DNA of 64,000 nucleotides from Nostoc sp. TCL240-02 (GCF_013343235.1 NZ_CP040094.1:7125001-7189000), one strand, 5' to 3'; positions 1 through 9,819 are shown, numbered from the stretch's first letter. The notes: generated by a model not told the origin, from the sequence alone. A program made the numbers and translations.

Positions 1-665
1 AACAGGCAATCATGCCTCTCCTCTCAGAAATTACCCCTCTGGCCCAAACTATCGGTGCTGTAAATACTGTTAGTCGCCAAAAAAATCAATGGGTGGGGAC
101 AAACACGGATATAGAAGGATTTATCGCTCCTTTGCAGACAACCTATAAGCAAGATTGGAGTCAGAAGGTAGCGGTAATTTTAGGTAATGGCGGCGCAGCC
201 AGGGCAGTTGTAGCAGGTTGTCAGCAACTAGGTTTTGCCAAAATTCACGTTGTTGGCCGGAATGTGCAGAGATTACAAGAATTCCGCGATAGTTGGAGGA
301 ATTCACTTATAAGTGAAAATTTGCAAGTTCACCAATGGGAGGAACTTTCAAAGCTGATTCCCCAAGCTAATCTGTTGGTAAACACAACCCCCATAGGGAT
401 GTATCCCAAGGTTGACGAGTCACCTTTGAGTCGAGAGGAAATAGCGAATTTACCAACAGGTGCGATCGCTTACGATTTAATATATATCCCTAAACCGACG
501 CAATTTCTAGAGCAAGCTGAAAAACAAGGTGCAATTGCGATCGATGGCTTAGAAATGCTAGTCCAGCAAGGGGTAGCAGCATTAAAAATTTGGTTACAGC
601 AGGAAAATTTACCTGTAGAAGTAATGCGCCAAGCTTTATTAAATCACCTGGGTTTAGGGAAATAA
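1..665 (+). CDS. aroE: Shikimate dehydrogenase, 5'-truncated by window edge
   Basis: Reduces 3-dehydroshikimate to shikimate with NADPH in the cytosolic aromatic amino-acid pathway. The frame is already open at the left edge (codons for Q-A-I precede the Met at 12), so the first Met in the window is internal and roughly the first 70 residues are missing from a family of about 285 aa. Visible motifs are GAVNTV and GTNTDIEGF (substrate side), the dinucleotide loop ILGNGGAARAV at visible residues 56-66, NTTPIGM, and the C-terminal GLEMLVQQG. No frameshift or missing key residue is seen. The stop is at 663-665. Family assignment is secure. Confidence 0.97.
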   Translation, partial: QAIMPLLSEITPLAQTIGAVNTVSRQKNQWVGTNTDIEGFIAPLQTTYKQDWSQKVAVILGNGGAARAVVAGCQQLGFAKIHVVGRNVQRLQEFRDSWRNSLISENLQVHQWEELSKLIPQANLLVNTTPIGMYPKVDESPLSREEIANLPTGAIAYDLIYIPKPTQFLEQAEKQGAIAIDGLEMLVQQGVAALKIWLQQENLPVEVMRQALLNHLGLGK

Positions 666-776
666 GATATTCCAAAACTCATACACCACTTCTTTAGCAT
701 TTCTGGCTTTCAGGTTACGCCAATTAATTTCGGTGCTGGGGCACGATTCAAGTAAAAATATTGATCCTGCTTTCAT
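654..776 (-). CDS. Possible 40-aa ORF or gene remnant
   Basis: A short open frame opposite the 3' end of aroE, overlapping it by 12 bases. It begins with an ATG (complement of 774-776), is hydrophobic then polar, and ends in FWNILFP. No ribosome-binding site or recognised domain is visible. It may be a remnant of a longer gene or chance. Listed only because it fills most of an otherwise empty 110-base stretch. Confidence 0.2.
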   Translation of the reverse strand: MKAGSIFLLESCPSTEINWRNLKARNAKEVVYEFWNILFP

Positions 777-1102
777 CAACAGAAGTGTTTAATAATACTT
801 CTGTTTCTGGTTTCTGTACACTTTTGGGCAGAGAGTAAATGCCTCGATGCCTTCGCACAGCGTTTTGAAGAGAAGCGGCTTGTTGCTAGACATCGCCACT
901 TGGATAAATATTATCCATCAAGGATTAATTTCCCTTCCAAAACCACACCTTAGTTTAGGTCTGCATTTTAGTGCTATGTTGTTGCCCAGCAATAAGTAAC
1001 ACATCGTATTGCTTAATTTATCTTTAAGTTCTGGCGAAAAAAGGTTAATTCAGCTTTGTATAAATTACATTAAAAATTAAATAGTACTTTGTAATAATAC
1101 TC
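666..1102. other. Gene-poor spacer with small dispersed repeat
   Basis: Apart from the weak minus-strand ORF at its left end, no convincing gene is seen. Around 838-897 lies a GC-richer block ending in gctagacatcgcc, which resembles the tails of the Nostoc-type small dispersed repeats at 33.6 and 41.2 kb. The last 100 bases are AT-rich and probably hold the promoter of the NACHT gene. Confidence 0.5.
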
Positions 1103-3767
1103 ATGGCTGTTGTGCGATCGCTTGTTTCCCTTGTCTGCCCTGCTATAGCAAAGATAATAATTTCTACTTACCTGAAAAATCGCTCATTAGAGAACGCGGT
1201 TGAAGAAAATATAGTAGACAAGCTTAAAAATTTTATTTCTAATCCTAGTGACCAAGAAAAGATACAAAGAAGTATTGAAAAGATTGCCAAGCAGATAATA
1301 GAAAACATGCAGCCCATTTTCGAGATGGAAGCTGCAAGCATCAGCCAAGAAAGCCGCACGGCGATTCAACTTCAAATTGCGGAAACATTGCGTCGCGTTG
1401 AGGTAACGAGTGAGTTGCTGACAAATTTAAGTTTGAATGTAAAATCCTTAACGACACATCTTGGTAATGCTGATCCAGAGGCTTGCAAACTCTTTGGTCG
1501 CAATGAAACTGCTCTCTATGAGCGGATGTTAGAAGAAGTAAGCAGAGGCATAATCGAAGTAGCACCACAATTGGAAGGTTTTACACTTGCTGCGACTACA
1601 GAGAGTTTGCAGCGACTAGAAAAAATTATTGAGCATCTCCAGACATCGCAAGAACAGTCTCAACGAGACAAAAATGAGTTTGAGAGGAAATATCGAGAAG
1701 TCATCATCCGCCAACTAGATCGGATGGAGATGTTTGGTTTGCCGCGAATGGATACCCTCACTGCTCGACAAAGCCTCAGCATAGCCTACGTTACCTTGTC
1801 AGCAACACCGCATGGGCGAGAGGAGCAAAATCAACAGGCAGAAATTATCAGTAGAAAGCTAACGGAAGAAATAGCAGTTCACGCTCAACAGCATGAGAAA
1901 ATAACCAGTTTACGCACATCTCCAGTAGACGAAACACTTGCTAACTGCCGACGGATAGTGATTCGGGGTGGGGCTGGTGCTGGTAAAAGTACACTTCTCC
2001 AGTGGCTAGCTGTGCGTGCTGCCAAACAAGATTTTCCACCCGCATTAGAGTCTTGGAATCGACTGATACCATTTTTTATTCGGCTAAGGTCTTTGGTAGA
2101 TAAAGGTTTCCCCACACCAGAAGAGTTCCCAAAACTCATTGCTCGTAACATTGCCGAAACTATGCCCAAGGGGTGGGTACATCAATGCCTTGAGGCAGGA
2201 TATGCATTGGTATTGATTGATGGGGTGGATGAACTACCACGAAACCAGCGTCAAGATTTTTTTGATGCCCTTGCTGGCTTGGTGGCAGACTTTCCCTATG
2301 CGCGTTACGTTGTCACATCACGTCCTGCTGGGCTAAAGGATGGTCAAGGGGAAAAATGGCAGGACTGGGAAACTTGGACGGAGCAAGCACAATTTCTCAA
2401 TCTGTCACTACAGTCCATGAGTCCTACTGATATCGAGCAGTTTATTACTCAGTGGCATGAGGCTCTAGCAGCTGCTTGTCGTCCAGAAGATGAACAGATT
2501 AATTTGCAGAGTAGGGCAACCGACCTAAAACGTCTATTGCGTCAACGTCCTGAGTTGCGACGACTGGCAACCACACCATTGTTGTGTGCGATGATTTGTG
2601 CGCTATATCGAGAGCGTGGTGAAAATCTGCCTACAGAACGTATCAAGCTTTACCAAGAGTGTATTGATATGCTGTTGAACAGCCGCGATCGCGGACGTAA
2701 AATCAAACTCGACCTTGACGAGTCTTACCCAGGTGGTCTATCCGACAGTCAGAAAATGGCTTTAATCCAATCCTTTGCTTATTGGATGATGGAAAATAAT
2801 TATTCTGACGTTGAAATAGACCGAGTTGATGCACACTTCACCCGCCGTCTGCCAGGGATGACCCTTCCCAAAGAAGTTACTGGGAAACAGATACGCGCTC
2901 TATTTGTGGAAAGAGTAGCACTTTTGCGTGAACCATCTGTTGGGAAAATTGATTTTGCACACCGCACCTTTCAAGAGTTTCTTGCAGCACAGGCAGCACT
3001 TAATGAAGATAGTATTAATGTACTCCTGCAACATGCTTACAACGATCAATGGCGGGAAGCAATTATTGTTGCTGCGGGTCTAGGTCGCCCCAGAGAGCGT
3101 AAAGAACTGCTTGAAAGGCTGCTTCATAAGGGTAACGAAATGCCAGATAAACGCAATTATTTGCATTTGCTGGCGGTGGCATGTTTGGAAACAACCGTAG
3201 AAGTTGATCCTCAGATACGTGCTGAAGTCCTTAAACAAGCTGAAGCTTTGTTGCCTCCCAAAGATGATGACGAAGTGATAATGGTTGCCAGGGCTGGGGA
3301 TGCGATCGCACCTTTGCTTGCTCCTAAGCCAAACTATTCTGAGGAGGAAACTGTTCGGTGTATAGAGGCATTAGCCAAGATTGGTAGTTCTGCTGCTATG
3401 GAAATTTTGACTGATTATGCAAAAGATACTCGTTATGAGTTAAGTAGAGAATTAGGTAAAGCTTGGGATGCTTTTGACCGTGATGCTTATGCTCAGAAGG
3501 TACTGTCTCATAGTAACAAAGTATATGTCCCTACTCTGGTTTCATTGGAAGGATTTAAGCATCTTAAGCATATTAACGAGTTAACTATACAAAAGCTATC
3601 TTTAAAAGATTTGAGTCCACTGCAAAAGCTTACGAGCCTTACTAAATTAAGAATATTGGAAACAGATGAAATCTATGATTTAAGCCCATTAGCAGAGCTT
3701 TCCAAGCTGACTCACTTATCTTTAGGTACAGCTTTTCGCCAAGAAGATATTAAGTGTGATATAAATA

Positions 3768-4798
3768 TAGCGGTTATCAGTCTACTTCAGTACAGTAGGA
3801 GAGAGCAATTCTACTGATAATTGGTGGTGATGAAAGCCTACTCTCTCGACTTGCGTCAAAAAATAGTTGATGCTTATGCCTGCGGTGACATTTCCCAACG
3901 AAAACTGGCTAAAAACTTTGGTGTCACCTTAAGTTTTGTGCAAAATTTACTCAAACGCCATCGAGAATTGGGGATGATAGGCCCCAAGGTGCGGACTGAG
4001 CAGACAGCAACAAAGTTGAATGCTGAACAGTTAGAAATCCTGCGCCAACTCGTCATAGCACAGCCCGATGCGACGTTAAGCGAATTGCGGGAACGACTTT
4101 ACGAGAAAACAGAGGTCTTAATTGGGGTAGCTACGGTGAATCGGATGGTTCGCTGGAAACTTCACCTCAACCTCAAAAAAAAAAGTCTCCACCTCACAAA
4201 AAAAGGTAGTGATGAAGTCCAACTAGCCCGATTTGAGTACTGGAAACTCTTGAGGGGGATACCCGTCGAAGAGCTGATTTTCTTAGATGAATCGGGAGTT
4301 AATCTGTCCTTCATCCGCAAATGTGCCCGCGCCTTGCCTGGCCTTCGGGCCTATGCTCAAAAGCCCAACCGCAAAGGGAAAAATGTCTCGGTAATTGGTG
4401 CAATTAGCTTGAAAGGACTGCTCACCCAATGGAGTGGCTTAGGTTCTATCGATGCTTTGACTTTTGATGCCTTCATCGCCCAAAAGCTCGTACCCAAACT
4501 TTGGCCTGGTGCAGTGGTGATCATGGATAACTGCTCAATCCATAAAAGTGATGAACTTGAAGCTTTGCTCATCGCTGCTGGCGCTCATCTCATTTATCTC
4601 CCCCCCTATTCTCCCGATTTTTCACCGATTGAGAATTGTTGGTCCAAGATTAAGAACATTCTCCGTCGCATCGGTGCAAGGACATACCCTGATTTACTCC
4701 AGGCATTAGATACGGCATTCGCAGAAGTGACAATAGAGAATTTGCTGGGTTGGTTTACTCACTGCTGCTACTGTACCTCACAAGACTGATAACCGCTA
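3768..4798 (+). mobile_element. IS630-family insertion sequence, copy 1 (intact)
   Basis: 1031-bp element bounded by inverted repeats starting tagcggttatcagtct and flanked by the TA duplication typical of IS630/Tc1-mariner elements (TA at 3766-3767 and 4799-4800). The two ends match over about 30 bp with a short mismatch block. It holds one transposase gene and lies in the LRR part of the NACHT gene. A nearly identical copy lies at 61292-62321. Confidence 0.95.
3830..4789 (+). CDS. IS630-family transposase (intact)
   Basis: DDE transposase that cuts and pastes the element at TA sites. The N-terminal part is a helix-turn-helix of the form YSLDLRQKIVDAY..G.S.RKLAKNFGV (about residues 3-35). 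The catalytic domain shows the first Asp in IFLDESGVN, the second in VIMDNCSIHK, and the Glu in SPIENCWSKIK. The ATG at 3830 gives the usual MKAYSLDLR start; upstream TTG/GTG codons in frame add three residues. A run of ten A near 4175 keeps the frame here; the second copy has eight and is shifted. The gene is transcribed in the same direction as the host gene. Confidence 0.95.
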   Translation: MKAYSLDLRQKIVDAYACGDISQRKLAKNFGVTLSFVQNLLKRHRELGMIGPKVRTEQTATKLNAEQLEILRQLVIAQPDATLSELRERLYEKTEVLIGVATVNRMVRWKLHLNLKKKSLHLTKKGSDEVQLARFEYWKLLRGIPVEELIFLDESGVNLSFIRKCARALPGLRAYAQKPNRKGKNVSVIGAISLKGLLTQWSGLGSIDALTFDAFIAQKLVPKLWPGAVVIMDNCSIHKSDELEALLIAAGAHLIYLPPYSPDFSPIENCWSKIKNILRRIGARTYPDLLQALDTAFAEVTIENLLGWFTHCCYCTSQD

Positions 4799-5734
4799 TA
4801 CGCTACCACTTATTTCTAAGTTGACTCATCTAAACTTAAGTGGCATCAAACTTAATGACATTAGCCAATGGTCTAATCTTTCTAGCCTCTCTAGTCTGGC
4901 TTTAGATCAAGTTAAAATAAGGGATTTTAGTCCTTTAGCTAAGATAGAAAATTTAGTTAGCTTGGGAATTTTTAGTAAGTATGAAAGTATAGATTGTGAG
5001 TTCCTCAAAACCCTGATTCACCTTGAGACTCTTGTTTTATCAAAAACAGGTATCAAAAATCTAAATTTACTAACTAACCTTACTAATCTAAAAAAATTAA
5101 ATATTCTTGAATATGAGATTACAGATTTCAGTCCACTTGCCAATCTTGATAAACTAACCTCACTAAGTATAGGAGCAGTAATTTTTGAGAATAGAGCTGC
5201 ATTTGGATCGTCTGAGCAAATTAAAGTTATTAATTCTTTAAAAAAAGTTTCTACTCTAAAAAATTTAAGTATTTACCAAACAAAAGTAAAAGATATTATT
5301 CCACTTACTTCTCTTTCTAATATTACAAATTTAGAACTTAGTAATAATGAAATCAATGACCTCAGTCCTTTAGCAGACCTTCCCAATCTTGTCAACCTAA
5401 CCATAGCAGAAGCAGGTGTCACTGATATTAGTTCCCTTGTTAAATGTCATAGCTTACGTAAACTATGTTTAGGTAAAGTGAACCTTTTTGGAAGTAGTTT
5501 TTTTCCTTCAAAAACACCTGTTAGCGACCTCAGTCCGCTTGCTAACCTTTCTAATCTTAGAGAATTAGTTCTGGGAGATACAGATGTTACCGACCTTAGC
5601 CCATTAGAAGGATTACCCAACCTTAAAATTGAAATTGATAGAGATTAGCAGCACTCAGAAAAAACTGCAAATGGCAAAGGATGTACTCTTTAGTAATTAT
5701 TCATTCAGTTCATCCTCTCACTATTTCTGTGACC

Positions 5735-5878
5735 AGCACCAATTGTAGCCATTTTATTCGTAGATGCATTAAATTTTGTACTCAGCACCGTTGTAGAAGC
5801 AGACGAGGCAATTGGTAGAGGAAATATTGCGATCGCTAATTTCAACAACCTGAAGAACTATACAGGCAAAGGCATTAA
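5735..5878 (-). pseudogene. Decayed C-terminal copy of the 7380-7991 hypothetical gene
   Basis: Read on the minus strand, this stretch gives the C-terminal 45 or so residues of the protein at 7380-7991 (STNC.V.F.NGAEY.I followed by YE.N.YNW.W) but with in-frame stops. Both DNA strings share words such as attcgtagat, ctcagc.ccgttg and gaagc.gacga. It ends just before the ATG of the hydrolase at 5882. So the hydrolase and the minisatellite are bracketed by one full and one partial copy of the same gene. A tandem duplication followed by decay is inferred. Confidence 0.7.
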
Positions 5879-5881
5879 TAC

Positions 5882-7084
5882 ATGTTTTTTAAACCCCAAA
5901 TAGTTTTTTCATGGCTTGTATTATTATTAAGTTTTACAAGTCTATTTCTTAGTTCTTGGATTCTTCTTCCACCTCCAAATATGTCTTTACTCACGCTAGC
6001 GGTGGGAGCGCCAGAAGTCAGTCCTTGGTTATTGTTATTAAATTTATTCTCTTTATTACTTTCATTTTTCTGCATTCGTCGCTATAAAATACGGCGTTTA
6101 GCTTCCATTTTTAGTTCAATAGGATTGCTACTATGTGCATGGGTACTAGTGAATATCCCACTAACTCAAATGCAGATGGATAAAGCAATGAAGCAAGGTT
6201 TGGGAACAGATTATCTAGAGAAAATTCCAGTCCAAGTAAGGGCTAAAATGCAAACCCATCCCTTTGATTTAGTTAATTCTTTTCGGGGTATTGCATTAGG
6301 TAAAATCCGTTATCAAAAAGATATTCTTTTTGCCTCTCCTGTGGGAGTACCTTTAAAAATGGAAGTTTACCAACCCCCACAGGTAGGGAAATATCCAGCA
6401 GTGATAGTGATTTATGGTGGAGCTTGGCAATATGGAAACCCTCATGCCAATTCTGAGTTTAATCAATATATCGCTCATCAGGGATATACAGTATTTGCGA
6501 TCGACTATCGACACGCACCTAAATATCAGTTTCCAGCCCAGTTAGATGACGTGCGTACAGCCTTAAATTTTATTCGCAAAAATGCAGCAAGTTATGAAGC
6601 CGATCCAGAACGTATCGTACTTATAGGACGTTCTGCGGGAGCCCATCTAGCAATGCTAGCAGCTTATCAACCAGATGCACCACCTATTCGTGCTGTAGTG
6701 AACTATTACGGCCCTGTTAACTTACCTGGAGGATACAAAACACCGCCATTTCCCGATCCTATCAACACCCGCGCTGTTTTAAAAGCATTTCTCGGTGGTT
6801 CATTAGAAGAATTGCCTAATCAATATCAAATTGCTTCACCCATAAATTACTTAACGCACCCTTTACCACCAACCTTATTAATTTACGGCAGTCGTGACCA
6901 TTTGGTAGAAGCGCGATTTGGCAGACAGATGTATGAACGTTTGCATGACTCTGGCAATACTGCGGTTTTTATACAAATTCCTTGGGCTGAACACGCTTTT
7001 GATGCCGTTTTTAATGGTGTGAGCAATCAATTAGCGTTGTATCATACCGAGAGGTTTTTGGCTTGGGCGTTGTTTAAGCAATAA
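5882..7084 (+). CDS. Alpha/beta hydrolase (esterase/lipase, HSL-like)
   Basis: Likely carboxylesterase. The first 110 residues hold three or so hydrophobic segments (for example VFSWLVLLLSFTSLFLSSWI), so the enzyme is predicted to be membrane-anchored. The catalytic part starts near residue 145. It shows the oxyanion-hole region VIYGGAWQYGNP, where family members usually have HGG and the His is replaced here by Tyr. The nucleophile elbow is GRSAGAH, the acid is in GSRDHLVEA, and the catalytic His is in WAEHAFD. Substrate is unknown. It stands alone, with a decayed gene fragment upstream and the 21-bp minisatellite starting 36 bases after its stop. Confidence 0.85.
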   Translation: MFFKPQIVFSWLVLLLSFTSLFLSSWILLPPPNMSLLTLAVGAPEVSPWLLLLNLFSLLLSFFCIRRYKIRRLASIFSSIGLLLCAWVLVNIPLTQMQMDKAMKQGLGTDYLEKIPVQVRAKMQTHPFDLVNSFRGIALGKIRYQKDILFASPVGVPLKMEVYQPPQVGKYPAVIVIYGGAWQYGNPHANSEFNQYIAHQGYTVFAIDYRHAPKYQFPAQLDDVRTALNFIRKNAASYEADPERIVLIGRSAGAHLAMLAAYQPDAPPIRAVVNYYGPVNLPGGYKTPPFPDPINTRAVLKAFLGGSLEELPNQYQIASPINYLTHPLPPTLLIYGSRDHLVEARFGRQMYERLHDSGNTAVFIQIPWAEHAFDAVFNGVSNQLALYHTERFLAWALFKQ

Positions 7085-7120
7085 TTTTATAAACATACAC
7101 CAGTAATCAGAGCATAAAAA

Positions 7121-7355
7121 CTCATTAATGGAGTTCAGAGGCTCATTAATGAAGTTCAGAGGTTCATTAATGGAGTTCAAAGGCTCATTAATGGAGTTCA
7201 AAGGCTCATTAATGGAGTTCAAAGGCTCATTAATGGAGTTCAAAGGCTCATTAATGGAGTTCAAAGGCTCATTAATGGAGTCCAGAGGCTCATTAATGGA
7301 GTCCAGAGGTTCATTAATGAAGTCCAGAGGTTCATTAATGAAGTTCAAAGGCTCA
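7121..7355. repeat. 21-bp minisatellite, about 11 units
   Basis: Eleven head-to-tail copies of a 21-base unit of the form ctcattaatggagttcaaagg, plus a partial one. The five central units are identical; outer units differ by single bases (gagttc/aagttc/gagtcc, aaagg/agagg). Because 21 is a multiple of 3 and the unit lacks stops in some frames, both strands give long repetitive ORFs (MEFKGSL on plus, INEPLNS on minus). These are judged products of the repeat, not genes. Confidence 0.95.
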
Positions 7356-7379
7356 ATAAGATTTACTCAGCACTCAGCA

Positions 7380-7991
7380 CTACTTCTGCGGCCAACGCCA
7401 GTTATAGCGATTCCATTCGTAGATTCCTTGAATTTCATACTCAGCGCCGTTGAAGAAGCGGACGACGCAGTTAGTAGAGGAATCATCACCGTTGCTAATT
7501 TCCTCGACCTTAATCACCATACAAGGAAACCATTCGCGCTTACAAGGCCCATCTTTTTGCACCCATTCCCATAGTGCATTAGAAACTTCAATGCGATCGC
7601 CTACTCTTAACTTTAGTGCATCCTCAAAATAAGAATACTTATCAAAATGGCATGACTCAACACGATTCAGCCATTGTAAACCATAGCGTTCCCGGATAAA
7701 TTGTACCGTTCCAGAGTCATTTTCTAGCAGCCAGTCATTAAGTAATTGCACTTTCCAAGTGCGGTTGCGCTGTTCTTCATCTTTAACAAACTGTAAAAAT
7801 GCTTCTAACTCCTCTGGTGTAAGTTCGTCTAAAGGATTAGCAATATCTGATGCCCTAGAGGTAGAATTTCCCTGAATTTGCTCGACCACTTGCAGTAAAA
7901 TCTGTTTCTGCGTGTCAGTGAGAGGACAGCTTGCTGCATCACAATCATTGAAGGCTGCGACCATAGATGCTTCAATCTCATCTGGAGTCAT
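7380..7991 (-). CDS. Conserved hypothetical protein, 203 aa
   Basis: Function not recognised. The N-terminal half is acidic and helical and carries two P-E-E/D-E-I/L motifs (TPDEIEA, TPEELEAF). The C-terminal half is rich in Trp and Tyr and looks like a small beta barrel (RVGDRIEVS...PCMVIKVEEI...NCVVRFFNGAEYEI...YEWNRYNWRW). There is no signal peptide or membrane segment. A decayed partial copy lies at 5735-5878, so the gene was once duplicated locally. Start ATG at 7991 gives the whole open frame. Confidence 0.7.
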   Translation of the reverse strand: MTPDEIEASMVAAFNDCDAASCPLTDTQKQILLQVVEQIQGNSTSRASDIANPLDELTPEELEAFLQFVKDEEQRNRTWKVQLLNDWLLENDSGTVQFIRERYGLQWLNRVESCHFDKYSYFEDALKLRVGDRIEVSNALWEWVQKDGPCKREWFPCMVIKVEEISNGDDSSTNCVVRFFNGAEYEIQGIYEWNRYNWRWPQK

Positions 7992-8208
7992 AAGTTAATC
8001 GCAATTGAGGGTTTATTTCCCTAATTATTACTTTTTCTAGAGTGTGTAGGGGAGTTTTAATGATTCCTATACGGATATCACAAAAATCCTACCTCTGATA
8101 ACAGTGGGTACAAAAGGTTAAATTAAAGTCTTCAATCCCGTTGTAGTTAAATTCAGGTAAGCTGAGGTTATAAGTTACATATTTTTGGATTAAGTAACGG
8201 GGTCTTGT

Positions 8209-8640
8209 ATGCGGTTGCGGTCACTCACGGTCGTTTTTATTTCCTGTATCATCGCCTTGCTATCGTGGGTGATTACTCCCCCTGCTATAGCTTTGACACA
8301 GATTAAATTATTTGATGTTTCTTATAAAGATTGTCCACCAGAACTGGCACAAGGGGCTGTTATCAGTAGTGGTAGTGCGGCTGCCAATTGTTTTATTGTC
8401 ATTGGCAAAGCAGAAAATGGCACTAATAAAACAGTGTACGACGCAGATATTTTTGGACGCATCTATGATGCCAATAATGACTCAGTAATGCAAAACCGCA
8501 CTCGATTAGGTTCTATTACTGAAGTACCGCCAGGGATTAGCGATTTTCAACTGAGAATTACTGTACCGGCAAATCAACCTACTCCGTTGAAGCTGAAGCA
8601 GTTTAAGGCTGCTGGATTTAGTGGTCAAGTGCGTAGGTAA
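8209..8640 (+). CDS. Secreted hypothetical protein, 143 aa
   Basis: The N-terminus has an Arg-rich start, a hydrophobic core (VVFISCIIALLSWVI) and an AIA cleavage-like site near residue 28, so export is predicted. The mature part has two Cys and reads like a beta sandwich (NCFIVIGKAENGTNKTVYDADIFGRIYDANND, then TEVPPGISDFQLRITVP). This resembles an FxLYD-type fold, but that is only an impression. No neighbour suggests a role. Confidence 0.75.
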   Translation: MRLRSLTVVFISCIIALLSWVITPPAIALTQIKLFDVSYKDCPPELAQGAVISSGSAAANCFIVIGKAENGTNKTVYDADIFGRIYDANNDSVMQNRTRLGSITEVPPGISDFQLRITVPANQPTPLKLKQFKAAGFSGQVRR

Positions 8641-8739
8641 AAGCAAGCTGTCGCGCATTTTATTTGCATAACTAATGCCCACCCCACAAGAAATTTATTT
8701 TTGGCGTATACAAATTAAAAGATTTTTAGCTTACCAATT

Positions 8740-9513
8740 TTAGATTTGAGATTTAGGAATTGGTGCGTTATTCCGCACAAGAAGCTGACTCAAGTAGTCG
8801 AACAGTGATTGAGACCGTCCTAATAATCGGCGGTCTTGGCAAGCCCGGACAAGTATTTGATTGTTTTTATTGGGTACAGTGGCAAATTCATCAAATAGAT
8901 CCGATTCGCGTAGGCGTAGCCCGCCGCAGGCATCGCCAATATGAGTTACCATTTTTGCTCCACCCACTTCAAAGCATCGCTGACTACTTTCTGCCGATGC
9001 TAACCATTTGTAAGATTCTTTCTCCTCAATTGGTAAATTTTTATAGTTTCGCTGATGTTTGTCTGCATGGTTTATGGCTCGGCTCCACAGTTTTACCGTC
9101 CTTAATCCTAATGGAAAGCCACTCTCACTATCCAATACCAATTGTTGGATGGATATAAAACCCTACATCTGTGTTATTCCCTACTACTCATAATCCTGAC
9201 GGCGACAGCCTACCTACATGAGACTGCAAGTTAATTTCGCTACTATCGCTTATTGCTAATATGTGCCGTTCCGCCACGTGAGCCTGGCAATCATCCGAAA
9301 GGCTACGTACTAGTTCTGATAGTGTTACGTTTTCATTCTCCAAAAACCGATAATAGCCCATCTGTTCTGCCCAATTTCGACTTATTTGACGGATATTTAT
9401 CGATTGGTGCTGACGAATCGCGTCATATAATGCCGCCCCCTTTTTATCAACCTTGGGTCTCCAAATGCCGTTCCTGGTGTCGTTGAGGCGTGAATTAAGA
9501 TCGGATTATCCAT
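8740..9513 (-). pseudogene. IS4/Tn5-like transposase remnant
   Basis: Minus-strand pieces in different frames spell out the N-terminal half of a Tn5-like transposase: RNWAEQMGYYRFLENE, then AISDSSEINL (first catalytic Asp), VGFYIHPT, FPLGL.TVKLWSR, IEEKESYKWL, and THIGD.....DLFDEF (second catalytic Asp). The C-terminal half is absent, there are at least two frameshifts upstream of 9141, and a small repeat is inserted in the GDREAD-type motif. The longest surviving open piece is 8740-9141. The element is dead, and no inverted-repeat ends were found. Confidence 0.82.
8908..8937. repeat. Small dispersed repeat inside dead transposase
   Basis: About 30 bases, gcgtaggcgtagcccgccgc followed by aggcatcgcc. 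It adds the residues ACGGLRLRE (minus strand) in the middle of the expected GDREADLFDEF motif without breaking the frame. A near match lies inside ackA at 52043-52072. Confidence 0.75.
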
Positions 9514-9690
9514 AGTTTTTGCTTCTCAAAAATCCTCTCCACCTACTTTACATCCGACTTGTGTATACACGGTAGCCTTATAAAGGAGAGGGAAGCTAGA
9601 GACAGGATGAAGCTTTGTATTTTATTTAATCCATGTTTTTTAGTAATTTAGCCGATGCTAATATTTCTACCTATGTTAAGAAATTTTAAT

Positions 9691-9767
9691 GTAGGGTGTG
9701 TTGTCGCACAGTGCAACCTACCTTCAAAAATTCAAGGTGCGTCAGCCTCCGGCATAACACACCCTAC
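9691..9767. repeat. Palindromic dispersed repeat (gtagggtgtgtt ends)
   Basis: 77 bases bounded by perfect 12-base inverted repeats gtagggtgtgtt and aacacaccctac, with a looser internal pairing (cgcacag / gtgcgtc). It lies in the 306-base gap between the dead transposase and the secreted hypothetical gene. No coding content is seen; it looks like a non-autonomous cyanobacterial repeat. Confidence 0.75.
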
Positions 9768-9819
9768 CTGCTATTGTTTGCGTAGTCAAACTTCTGAGTG
9801 GTTTTTTGATTAAGTTATT

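Larger units (their letters stand above)
1103..5648 (+). pseudogene. NACHT NTPase with leucine-rich repeats, split by IS630
   Basis: STAND-class NTPase with NLR-like architecture. Residues 1-250 are a helical N-terminal region. A NACHT domain follows, with Walker A GGAGAGKST near 288-296, Walker B VLIDGVDELP near 368-377 and the sensor TSRPAG near 405. Then comes a helical linker, and a leucine-rich repeat domain with repeated L.DLSPLA.L..L..L units. An IS630 element at 3768-4798 cuts the LRR region after residue 888; the upstream frame then reads 16 element-derived residues (to 3817). Removing the element and one TA joins codons AAT-ACG in frame and gives 1170 aa. Both halves are otherwise open, so the event looks recent. 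The 888-residue N-terminal part may still be made. Bacterial NACHT proteins include known antiphage factors; that role here is inference. Confidence 0.88.

Noticed and set aside
7121..7355. CRISPR-like regular repeat array
   Set aside because: Units are directly adjacent with no unique spacers; it is a minisatellite.
7128..7574. 148-aa plus-strand ORF with MEFKGSL repeats, and the 105-aa minus-strand ORF (7031-7348) with INEPLNS repeats
   Set aside because: Both arise from the 21-bp minisatellite being a multiple of three without stops. No ribosome-binding site, and the non-repeat parts overlap real genes in other frames.
8760..9158. 132-aa plus-strand ORF
   Set aside because: Antisense to the recognisable IS4-type transposase frames; no family similarity.
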